This document shows positions 56,581 through 64,000 of a DNA stretch of 64,000 nucleotides, in pieces; the first letter of the stretch is position 1, and each line of letters begins with the position of its first letter. The notes beneath the pieces are model-generated. The model saw only the letters and a list, made by a program, of their open reading frames with translations. It was not told the origin of the DNA and ran no database searches. A program made the translations under genes and the position numbers. This DNA is from Fimenecus sp045631225 (GTDB lineage Bacteria; Bacillota; Clostridia; Oscillospirales; Acutalibacteraceae): NCBI GenBank assembly GCA_045631225.1, contig JAZQUG010000001.1, positions 25,940-89,939 on the forward strand, read 5' to 3'.

Positions 56581-58953
56581 ATGGAATTAAATAAGCAACT
56601 TTTAGCACACACGGATGCAAAACCTTGTGATGATAATGTTATTCTTGCTAATAATGTAAAAATAACAGTTCTTACACCTGAAATGATTCGTGTAGAGTAT
56701 TCAGCCGAAAAAAAATTCACAGACTTACCATCACAGAGCATATGGTACAGAAATTTTGGTAAAGTGGACTTTACATATGAAACTAAGATTGATGTAACTG
56801 TTGTAAAAACAGCATCAACAGAATTCTATGTAAATTGTCATTCAGGTTCATTCCAGTATGTAAAATATAATGGTAAAAAGCTTATATATTCAAAATCAAA
56901 CAACCTTAAGGGTACAACTCGTACACTTGACGGCTCTCATGGCCCGAAAGAGCTTGATGATGGTGTTATTTCAACAGATGGTGTGTCAATTTATGATGAT
57001 AGCAAAACATTACTTTTAAATGATGACGGTACACTTTCATCAAGAGAGAAAAACACAAAGGATTATTATATCTTCGCTTACGGTAATGACTATGTTTTAG
57101 GTATAAATAATTTTTATAAAATTACAGGTATGCCACCACTTGTACCAAGATATGTTCTTGGTAACTGGTGGAGCCGATACAGAGCATATACACAGAAGGA
57201 ATATCTTGATTTGATGAATGAATTTGCCCATCGTGACATTCCTTTGACAGTTGCAACTGTTGATATGGACTGGCATTGGGTTGACCTTAAAAAGCAGTTT
57301 AATAAGAAATATAAATCAAGCAATATTTTAAGCAGTGGTTGGACAGGATATAGCTGGAATACAGAGCTTTTTCCTGATTATAAGAGCTTCCTTAAAACAC
57401 TTCAGAATATGGGGCTTAAGGTTACTCTTAATCTCCATCCGGCAGATGGTGTCCGTGCATTTGAAGATATGTATGAAGAAATAGCAGATGCAATGGGTGT
57501 TGATAAGTCAAAGGAAGAATCAGTTGAATTCGACTTGACAGATAAGAAGTTCATCAATGCTTATTTTGATATTCTTCATCATCCTTATGAAAATGATGGT
57601 GTTGATTTCTGGTGGATTGACTGGCAGCAGGGAACAAAGAGCAAAAAAGCAGGTCTTGACCCGTTGTGGCTTCTTAATCATTACCACTATCTTGATACTG
57701 ACCGTGAAGAAAGACGTCCGATGATTCTTTCCCGTTATGCAGGTATCGGCTCACATCGTTATCCGTTAGGATTCTCAGGTGATACTGTAATTAACTGGAG
57801 CGTTATCAATTTCCAACCATATTTTACTGCAAATGCAGCAAACTGTGGTTATACTTGGTGGAGCCATGATATCGGTGGCCATATGTATGGTGACCACGAC
57901 GACGAACTTTATATCCGTTGGTTACAGATGGCAGTATTTTTACCGATTTTAAGACTTCATTCAACAAATCTTGATGTACTTGGTAAAGAGCCTTGGAATT
58001 TCTCATGGGAAGCAGAAACTCTCGGTACGGAATTCCTGCGACTTCGTCATAAGATGATTCCGTATATCTATTCAATGAACTATCGTACATTTAAAGAGGG
58101 TAGAGCACTTTGTGAGCCAATGTACTATACTTATCCTGACGAAAAAGTTGCATTTGAATACGGTAATGAGTATTTCTTTGGTTCAGAAATCCTTGTTTGT
58201 CCTGTTACTACAAAGCTTGATGCAAAAACAAAAACAGCTGCAACTAAGATGTGGTTACCGGAAGGCAGATGGACTAATATTTTCGATGGTAAGATTTATA
58301 AAGGTGGTCAGGAAGTAGTAATTAACAGTCCTATTAATACAATTCCTGCACTTGCAAAGGAAGGTGCAATCATTCCTATGTCAGAAGATGCAGGCAATGG
58401 TTGGGGATGCCCTGAACATCTTAAAATCGATATCTATCGTGGTACAAACTCTATCGACTTCTACGAAGATGATGGTGAAACAGGTAAGTATAAGAATAAC
58501 GACTATTCTATTACAAAAATGTCTGTAAAAGAAGAAAACGATACAATTACATTTAATATCAGCGGTGGTAAATCATTCGATTTCATTCCTTCACAGAGAA
58601 AATACACTCTTGAATTCAAGGATGTTGAGTCGTTTGAAGAAGTATCTGTAATGGTGAATGGTCTCTTTACTCCTGTAAATGCAGGCAAAAACTATTTCAC
58701 AATCAGCAATGTAAATGTAGCTGATGAAATTGTTGTTAAGCTTACAGGTGTTATTGCAAAGAAGAATAAGCCTGTTAAAGAGCGTGCGCTTGATTGCATT
58801 ATCCACCTTAACGGCAATAATATGAAGAAAGTTCTTACAAGTACAAGACTTAAGAACTGTAAAGATGAAAAGGACTATAAAGCACTCGTTAGACACATAA
58901 AAGCAAAGTCACTCAGAATGTGTCTTGATGAAGCAGTTTTTGCATTAGAATAA
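56581..58953 (+). CDS. GH31 alpha-glucosidase-type glycoside hydrolase
   Basis: A 790-residue protein with AGGGAG before the ATG and no signal peptide. The GH31 barrel shows TVATVDMDWHWVDL, then GVDFWWIDWQQG with the nucleophile Asp near 346. FSGDTVINW with the acid/base Asp near 401, and GYTWWSHDIGGHMYGDHDDELYIRWLQMAVFLPILRLHS follow. The distal beta domains include a DUF5110-type segment (IDFYEDDGETGKY). The last 60 residues are an added Lys-rich tail. Family members cleave alpha-glucosides, xylosides or sulfoquinovosides. Its operon partner is the clan-D-like enzyme. Confidence 0.9.
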   Translation: MELNKQLLAHTDAKPCDDNVILANNVKITVLTPEMIRVEYSAEKKFTDLPSQSIWYRNFGKVDFTYETKIDVTVVKTASTEFYVNCHSGSFQYVKYNGKKLIYSKSNNLKGTTRTLDGSHGPKELDDGVISTDGVSIYDDSKTLLLNDDGTLSSREKNTKDYYIFAYGNDYVLGINNFYKITGMPPLVPRYVLGNWWSRYRAYTQKEYLDLMNEFAHRDIPLTVATVDMDWHWVDLKKQFNKKYKSSNILSSGWTGYSWNTELFPDYKSFLKTLQNMGLKVTLNLHPADGVRAFEDMYEEIADAMGVDKSKEESVEFDLTDKKFINAYFDILHHPYENDGVDFWWIDWQQGTKSKKAGLDPLWLLNHYHYLDTDREERRPMILSRYAGIGSHRYPLGFSGDTVINWSVINFQPYFTANAANCGYTWWSHDIGGHMYGDHDDELYIRWLQMAVFLPILRLHSTNLDVLGKEPWNFSWEAETLGTEFLRLRHKMIPYIYSMNYRTFKEGRALCEPMYYTYPDEKVAFEYGNEYFFGSEILVCPVTTKLDAKTKTAATKMWLPEGRWTNIFDGKIYKGGQEVVINSPINTIPALAKEGAIIPMSEDAGNGWGCPEHLKIDIYRGTNSIDFYEDDGETGKYKNNDYSITKMSVKEENDTITFNISGGKSFDFIPSQRKYTLEFKDVESFEEVSVMVNGLFTPVNAGKNYFTISNVNVADEIVVKLTGVIAKKNKPVKERALDCIIHLNGNNMKKVLTSTRLKNCKDEKDYKALVRHIKAKSLRMCLDEAVFALE

Positions 58954-58966
58954 AATATAAACTGAA

Positions 58967-58995
58967 GGGCGGGGTCAAGTCTTGACTCCGCTTTT
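58967..58995 (+). terminator. Rho-independent terminator with repeat-like hairpin
   Basis: GCGGGGTCAAG pairs with CTTGACTCCGC (58969-58991), followed by TTTTA. It resembles the hairpin at 1975-1994. Confidence 0.85.
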
Positions 58996-59007
58996 ATCAT
59001 TTATCCG

Positions 59008-59029
59008 TTCAAATTATAATTTGTCGGGA
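59008..59029. repeat. Copy of the AAATTATAATTT intergenic element
   Basis: Bases match 1925-1946 at 20 or more positions, including the palindrome ACAAATTATAATTTGT-like core (here TCAAATTATAATTTGT) and the CGGG that follows. The stretch 59030-59130 shows nothing else. Confidence 0.55.
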
Positions 59030-59130
59030 TGATATGATTATTAATTTGAATAAGAATCGTTCCCTACAAAATACATTGTTTTATATTAACATCCCGATAA
59101 ATCCCGATTTTAATGATAAATATATAATTA

Positions 59131-59159
59131 TTGATTTTTTTGAAAATTCGTGGTAAACT
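59131..59159 (+). promoter_or_regulatory. Promoter of the candidate ncRNA
   Basis: TTGATT (59131-59136) and TAAACT (59154-59159), spacing 17; the predicted start at about 59166 coincides with the first base of the 5' pairing arm. Confidence 0.55.
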
Positions 59160-59165
59160 AAAAAT

Positions 59166-59379
59166 GCCAAACTAACTGAATATGTGAATTATAAGGGTGT
59201 AGTTTTTTCTTTTTTACGGAATAATTATATTCTTTTTTCTCAAATCTATATTATTGAATTTGATAAAAACGCGAATTCTATTTGTGTAGGTTTGAGATTA
59301 CGCCTGTTCACATAAAGTTAGTTTGGCGACTATCGGAGTTTGCGTTTTTTGTGCGGCTGCTTCGGTGGTCGCACTTTTT
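59166..59379 (+). ncRNA. Candidate structured non-coding RNA (6S-like outline)
   Basis: There is no reading frame here, but the ends pair: GCCAAACTAACT...TATGTGAA (59166-59188) with TTCACATA..AGTTAGTTTGGC (59307-59327). An inner 11-bp helix TCTCAAATCTA (59238-59248) pairs with TAGGTTTGAGA (59287-59297, one G-U pair), and GAATTT / GAATTC closes an apical loop (59256-59278). A terminator GTGCG...CGCAC plus five Ts lies at 59351-59379. A rod-like RNA with a large internal bubble and its own promoter recalls 6S RNA, but the consensus could not be tested. Confidence 0.5.
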
Positions 59380-59494
59380 GCTTTTACGGAGCTGATTTTT
59401 ATGAGATAACAGATTCGCAAAATCGTCTGTAAGATAGTTTTCAACTATTTTCATTTTAATTTTGTTGAAAAAATCTACAATTTTTCATTTTGTA

Positions 59495-59523
59495 TTGTAT
59501 TTTTTCTTAATTTAGAGTATATT
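59495..59523 (+). promoter_or_regulatory. Sigma-A promoter of the giant BspA-like gene
   Basis: TTGTAT (59495-59500) and TATATT (59518-59523), spacing 17. The stretch 59380-59494 holds two small hairpins (ACAGATTCG/CGTCTGT near 59409 and ATAGTT/AACTAT near 59434) and no gene. Confidence 0.55.
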
Positions 59524-59569
59524 GTAATTGGGAAAAAATAAATTTTTACATAAAGGAGAGGAAAATATT

Positions 59570-62500
59570 ATGAAAAACACAAAAAAATTCTTAGCAATTA
59601 TCCTCGCAATACTTATGGTAACTTCTATTATTCCAATCACAGTAAGTGCAGCTGACCCCACATCGGGCACTTGTGGTGAGAATGCAACATGGACTTATGA
59701 TGGAGAAACATACACCTTAACAATTTCAGGTACAGGAGCTATGGATGATTATAACTCAAACAATCGCCCCTGGGAAGGTTATGAGGACAAGATTAAGGTA
59801 GTTGTTATAGATGATGGTGTTACAACAATCGGTGAATATGCGTTTAATGAGTTTGATTATCTCACAACTGTAACTATTTCTGACGGTGTAACAGATATTG
59901 GTTCAAGTGCATTTGAGTGGTGTAAATCTTTGAAGAATATATCACTTCCAAGTACATTAACATCAATAAGTTTTGCAACATTTCGGAGTTGTTATAGATT
60001 AGAGAACGTTGATATTCCGAATAGTGTAACATCAATTGGTGGCAGTGCCTTCGAAAATTGTGACAATCTTAAAAGCATTGAAATTCCCGGAAGTGTTGAA
60101 GTAATTGGATATCAGGCTTTTGAATCGTGCTCATCTCTTGAAGAGGTTGTTCTTCACGAAGGATTAAAACAAATTGAATATTATGCATTTTGGAGATGTG
60201 GTAAACTTGCAAGCATTGAATTGCCAAGCACCCTTACATATATTGGCTCATGGGCATTTGAAGATACCGGCTTTACTGATATAACAATTCCTGTAAGTGT
60301 CACATCATTTGGTTCAGGAGTTTTTACTGAATGTCCAAATCTTACAGATGTTACATTTGCAGATGGCACAAAATCAATAAGTGCAGAAATATTCAGCTGG
60401 TGTCCTGTATTGAAAAATGTAAACATACCAAGCACAGTTGAAACGATTAACTCTGCTGCATTTTATGGTTGTTTTGCATTAAAGAATGTATATTTTGATG
60501 GTACTGTTGAAGATTGGCTTAAAATCACTTTTGCAAATGTCGAGGCTCAACCTCTGTATTATGCTGATAACTTATATTGCCAAGACGAACTTGTTACAGA
60601 GGTTGTCGTTCCTGAAAATATAACAACAATCAATGCTTTTGCCTTCTGTGACTATGATAAGTTAACAAGTGTTAAAATTTCAAGCACGGTTAAAACAATC
60701 AACAATCGTGCATTCGCTGATTGTTCAGGTTTGACTAATCTCGTAATTGAAGAAGGCGTTTCAACTTTTGATTCTTTGGTTTTCAGTAATTGTGATGCCT
60801 TAACAAGCGTGACAATTCCGGGTAGTCTTAAAAGTATAGGCAATAGTGTGTTTCAAAGTTGTGATGCCTTAACAAAAGTTATTTTTGCTGAAGGCTGTAC
60901 TTCTACAGGTACAAAAACTTTCTATTATTGTGATTCCTTAAAAGAGGTTGTACTTCCGACAAGTATGGCAACAATTGGTGAGAATGCATTCAGTGAGTGT
61001 ATAAGTCTTGAAAAAATCTCAATTCCTGCAAATGTAACTACAATTGGGTCAAAGGCATTCGAACTTTGTGAAGGTCTTACGGATATTACAGTTGATGATG
61101 AAAATAAGCATTTTTCCAGTGAAGACGGTGTGTTGTTCAATAAGGATAAAACAATACTTATTCACTATCCGATTGGCAAACCTGAAAAAAGCTATAAAAT
61201 TCCTGATGGCGTAACGACATTACAGAAATATTCATTTGAGAATTCAAACCTTAAGAGTGTAATAGTTCCTACAAGTGTGAGTCAAATCTACGGCTATGCG
61301 TTTTGCGGATGTGATAACTTTACTGATATTTATTATTCAGGTACAAAAACACAATGGGATGCTATTACAAAAGATAAATATTATGATGAATATCTCGGCG
61401 AAGCAGTACTTCATTTTGAATATGAGTCAGGTGATTATAAATACACTGTAATTTCTGAAGCAGACAAAACGATAAGAATTACAAAGTATGATGTTTATGG
61501 CACTGCAACTGAGCTTGTAATTCCATCATTTATTGACGGCTATACAGTAACTGAAATAGGCCCATCTATATTTGAAGGTAAAACGCAATTTACCAATATT
61601 GTAATCCCTGATACCGTTACAAAAATTGACGAGCGTGCATTCTATCAATGTACAGGGCTTACAAAAATAGTAATTCCTGAAAGTGTAACAGAAATTTCTG
61701 CAGACGCATTTTACGGATGCTATAATCTTTCAAAGATTTTATTCAATAGTGGTATAAAAACAGTTGGTACAGGGGCATTCAATAAGTGTACAAAACTTAA
61801 AGATGTTTATTATACAAGCACTGAAACACAGTGGAATACTATTGAAATAGGTGCTGATAATGAGCCACTTATCAATGCAACAAGGCATTTTGAATATACT
61901 GATGATTATGTGTCAGATTCAGGCACTTGTGGTGATAACCTTACATGGAATTTTAATGCATTTACAGGTACATTGACAATTTCAGGCACTGGTGATATGT
62001 ATAATTATACATCTAGTAATGGTGCTCCTTGGAAAACTCACGGAAGTAAAATAGAAAATATTGTTATATGTGAGGGAGTAACCTCAATCGGTGAATATGC
62101 ATTCCATAATTGTACAGCTTTTAGCAGTATAGCAATGGCCGATAGTGTAACAGCAATTGGTAGTTATGCATTTTATAATTGCAATAGTCTTACTGAAATA
62201 GTAATCGGAAAAGGCGTAAAAAAATTAAATCGATATACATTTTATTGTTGCTCATCTCTTGAAACAATTACTTTTGATAAAAATGTAAAAAGCATTCACC
62301 AATATGTTGTTGGCAGTTGCTCAAATTTGGAAGATGTATATTATTTAGGTTCAAGGAATGATTGGAATAATACATCAATAGGTTATAATTGCTTCTGGCC
62401 TGGAGAAATTTATATCCTTGGTGAAGATACACATGAATGTAGCGGAGAATACATTTATGATTCAGTAGTTACAGCACCTACTTGTACAGAAAAGGGTTAC

Positions 62501-63571
62501 ACAACATACATCTGCCGATGCGGTAAAACTTATGTTGATGATTATGTAGAGATTAATAAAAAGAATCATAAGTACACATCAGAAATTATAACTCCAGCAA
62601 CCCATACAGAAACAGGTGTTATGAAATATGCTTGTGCATGTGGTGATTCATATACAGGAACAATTAAAAAACTTGAAAAACATAATTATGAGTCAGCTAT
62701 AACTAAACCTACTTGCACAGCACAAGGTTATACAACATACACTTGTGTTTGTGGGGATAGTTATGTTGCAGATTATGTTGATGCAACAGGTCATAATTAC
62801 AATGTAGTTGTAACTCCACCAACTTGTACAGAACAGGGATACACAACCTACACTTGTGAATGTGGTGATAGTTATGTTAATGATTATGTAGATGCATCAG
62901 GACATAGTTATACATCAGAAATCACAACTCCTGCAACACATACAGAAACAGGTGTAATGACTTATACTTGCGATTGTGGTGATACATACACAGAAGTAAT
63001 CGCAAAACTTGGAAAACATAATTACGAATCAGTTGTAATTGCTCCTACTTGTACAGAAAGAGGCTATACAACCTACACTTGTGTTTGTGGTGACAGTTAT
63101 GTTGCTGACTATGTTGATGCAACTGGTCATACAGAAGAAATTATTACTGCAGTAGAACCTACTTGTACTGAAACAGGACTTACAGCAGGTGCAAAATGTT
63201 CAGCTTGTGGTGAAACACTTACAGAACAGAAAGAACTTCCTGCAAATGGTCATACACCTGCAAATGCAAACGAAGAAAACTATGTTGCACCTACTTGTAC
63301 AGAAAACGGTAGTAAAGATGTAATTGTATATTGTTCAATTTGTGGCGAAGAAATCAGCCGCGAAACAGTAACTCTCGATGCAACAGGACACGCAGACAAC
63401 GATGGTAACGGATATTGTGATGTAGACAACGAGCTTCTCGACCCATCAGTAGAATGTGACCACGCTTGTCATAAAGACGGTATTTCAAGCTTCCTCTGGA
63501 GAATCATAAATGTATTCAATATGCTCTTCGGTTTAAACAAAACTTGTTCTTGCGGTGTAGCACATTATTAA
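59570..63571 (+). CDS. Giant secreted BspA-like leucine-rich-repeat surface protein
   Basis: A 1333-residue protein. ATG 59570 follows AAAGGAGAGG and opens a signal peptide (MKNTKKFLAIILAILMVTSIIPITVSA); the GTG/TTG frame from 59528 lacks these. Two SGTCGxNxTWxxxxxTxTLTISGTG modules start the N-terminal (about residue 31) and a central LRR block (about 785). More than 25 BspA/LRR_5 units of about 23 residues lie between, with 'DxYYxGTxTQWNxI' caps. From about residue 960 there are six or seven cysteine modules (PTCTExGYTTYTCxCGDSYVxDYVDATGH). The end is CDHACHKDG...FGLNKTCSCGVAHY, shared with the protein at 740. It is probably an adhesin on the cell surface. Confidence 0.92.
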   Translation: MKNTKKFLAIILAILMVTSIIPITVSAADPTSGTCGENATWTYDGETYTLTISGTGAMDDYNSNNRPWEGYEDKIKVVVIDDGVTTIGEYAFNEFDYLTTVTISDGVTDIGSSAFEWCKSLKNISLPSTLTSISFATFRSCYRLENVDIPNSVTSIGGSAFENCDNLKSIEIPGSVEVIGYQAFESCSSLEEVVLHEGLKQIEYYAFWRCGKLASIELPSTLTYIGSWAFEDTGFTDITIPVSVTSFGSGVFTECPNLTDVTFADGTKSISAEIFSWCPVLKNVNIPSTVETINSAAFYGCFALKNVYFDGTVEDWLKITFANVEAQPLYYADNLYCQDELVTEVVVPENITTINAFAFCDYDKLTSVKISSTVKTINNRAFADCSGLTNLVIEEGVSTFDSLVFSNCDALTSVTIPGSLKSIGNSVFQSCDALTKVIFAEGCTSTGTKTFYYCDSLKEVVLPTSMATIGENAFSECISLEKISIPANVTTIGSKAFELCEGLTDITVDDENKHFSSEDGVLFNKDKTILIHYPIGKPEKSYKIPDGVTTLQKYSFENSNLKSVIVPTSVSQIYGYAFCGCDNFTDIYYSGTKTQWDAITKDKYYDEYLGEAVLHFEYESGDYKYTVISEADKTIRITKYDVYGTATELVIPSFIDGYTVTEIGPSIFEGKTQFTNIVIPDTVTKIDERAFYQCTGLTKIVIPESVTEISADAFYGCYNLSKILFNSGIKTVGTGAFNKCTKLKDVYYTSTETQWNTIEIGADNEPLINATRHFEYTDDYVSDSGTCGDNLTWNFNAFTGTLTISGTGDMYNYTSSNGAPWKTHGSKIENIVICEGVTSIGEYAFHNCTAFSSIAMADSVTAIGSYAFYNCNSLTEIVIGKGVKKLNRYTFYCCSSLETITFDKNVKSIHQYVVGSCSNLEDVYYLGSRNDWNNTSIGYNCFWPGEIYILGEDTHECSGEYIYDSVVTAPTCTEKGYTTYICRCGKTYVDDYVEINKKNHKYTSEIITPATHTETGVMKYACACGDSYTGTIKKLEKHNYESAITKPTCTAQGYTTYTCVCGDSYVADYVDATGHNYNVVVTPPTCTEQGYTTYTCECGDSYVNDYVDASGHSYTSEITTPATHTETGVMTYTCDCGDTYTEVIAKLGKHNYESVVIAPTCTERGYTTYTCVCGDSYVADYVDATGHTEEIITAVEPTCTETGLTAGAKCSACGETLTEQKELPANGHTPANANEENYVAPTCTENGSKDVIVYCSICGEEISRETVTLDATGHADNDGNGYCDVDNELLDPSVECDHACHKDGISSFLWRIINVFNMLFGLNKTCSCGVAHY

Positions 63572-63597
63572 TCTAAATATAAATATATAAACACTTT

Positions 63598-63625
63598 GAC
63601 GGGGTCTTTTGACTCCGTCATTTTT
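63598..63625 (+). terminator. Rho-independent terminator
   Basis: GACGGGGTC pairs with GACTCCGTC around TTTT, followed by ATTTTT. Confidence 0.9.
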
Positions 63626-63779
63626 GTGTTAAATATTAGTTTTTTGTACTATCGTGGCACCAACTGTCAATTTGCACATAAAAACAACATAAAGCCTCAC
63701 TTTTTTATTAATAAAAAACACCAAATTAGAAACACCCGGATTAGTTTTCAAAAAGGTGTAAAAAAATTGAAAAAAGTTG

Positions 63780-63808
63780 TTGACTTTTGTCTTGTGTTTT
63801 GTTATTAT
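63780..63808 (+). promoter_or_regulatory. Probable rRNA operon promoter
   Basis: TTGACT (63780-63785) and TATTAT (63803-63808), spacing 17. The bases that follow (ACGAGCGCCAAGG) are GC-rich. The long leader downstream has no ORF. Confidence 0.65.
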
Positions 63809-64000
63809 ATACGAGCGCCAAGGACAGAGGCCAAACGCTGAAAGCCTGAAACGCAAAAAACTGAACCTTGAAAATTAAACAACGACGAGATAAAAAAGGA
63901 ACCCTGTAGATTCTTTGAGAGTAGAAGATACTCAACAGAGAAATACAAGAAACAGTAATTCTTTTGGATAACAAAAGAGTTAAATAAACGCTAAGCGTTT
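63809..64000 (+). other. Pre-16S rRNA leader (truncated by the window)
   Basis: The region contains no gene and carries marks of Firmicutes rrn leaders: CTTGAAAATTAAACAACG, then AATTCTTTTGGATAACAAAAGAGTT, and finally AAACGCTAAGCGTTT at the edge. In relatives such a sequence stands a few tens of bases before the 16S start (AGAGTTTGATC). The 16S gene itself should begin right of the window. Confidence 0.65.

Noticed and set aside
62460..63250. Regularly spaced repeats at the end of the giant BspA-like gene, possibly a CRISPR array
   Set aside because: The repeats are in frame and translate into cysteine modules (PTCTExGYTTYTC...). They are imperfect at the DNA level and there are no cas genes, so this is a coding repeat.

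Overview
The window reads as a low-GC, Gram-positive, spore-lineage Clostridia chromosome, most like a gut Ruminococcaceae/Oscillospirales-type organism. The basis is a Spo0A orthologue, a cysteine T-box, an L10 leader, Gram-positive TTGACA-17-TATAAT promoters, strong GGAGG ribosome binding sites with frequent TTG/GTG starts, several BspA-like leucine-rich-repeat surface proteins, and glycoside hydrolases for host or dietary glycans. The assignment is inference from gene content; no 16S sequence is present, although the window ends in what looks like the leader of an rRNA operon.

Layout. 1-3.3 kb: tail of a membrane protein, a NifX-like protein, a secreted BspA-like protein and an unknown membrane protein. 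3.4-9.7 kb: rpmB facing away from a recA-recX-rimO-pgsA operon with an SOS box, then a Cys T-box controlling cysE-cysS. 9.7-15.8 kb: a lipoprotein, a MacA/MacB-like pair without an ATPase gene, spo0A, mntP and a HAD phosphatase. 16-20 kb: an MFS-type transporter paired with a membrane-anchored LRR protein, and a secreted predicted propeller protein. 20-30 kb: GH13 glucosidase, tRNA-Leu(TAA), a CPA2-type antiporter, and lacZ-GNAT-GH95 fucosidase. 30-33 kb: a metal-sensing ArsR repressor with CDF exporter and HlyIII protein, then a secreted cohesin-like protein. 33-39.4 kb (minus strand): queT with a possible preQ1 riboswitch, an Mbeg1-like hydrolase, carAB, and an unlisted 42-residue cysteine peptide with its own promoter and terminator. 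39.8-44.6 kb: a multidomain subtilase, a BspA pseudogene and a lipoprotein. 44.7-49.2 kb: a LicD / epimerase-LicD / 2-hydroxyacid dehydrogenase / IspD-like cluster, probably for surface-polymer decoration. 49.3-53 kb: rpmG-secE-nusG-rplK-rplA-rplJ-rplL with ribosomal leaders. 53.1-59 kb: a 34-residue acidic peptide, a C-GCAxxG-C-C protein, and clan-D-like and GH31 glycosidases. 59.1-64 kb: a candidate structured ncRNA, a giant BspA-like protein and a pre-16S leader.

Most noteworthy: (1) CarA has lost all three residues of the glutaminase triad (Cys to Gly, His to Ile, Glu to Asp) while keeping the rest of the fold, which suggests an ammonia-dependent carbamoyl-phosphate synthase; (2) two isolated very small genes, one cysteine-containing (42 aa) and one hydrophobic and acidic (34 aa), each have a canonical promoter, RBS and terminator; (3) an approximately 210-nt RNA candidate has pairing ends and an inner 11-bp helix; (4) the LicD/IspD-like cluster has altered catalytic motifs; (5) two BspA-like proteins share a conserved C-terminal signature (CDHxCHK...FGLNKTCxCGVAHY).
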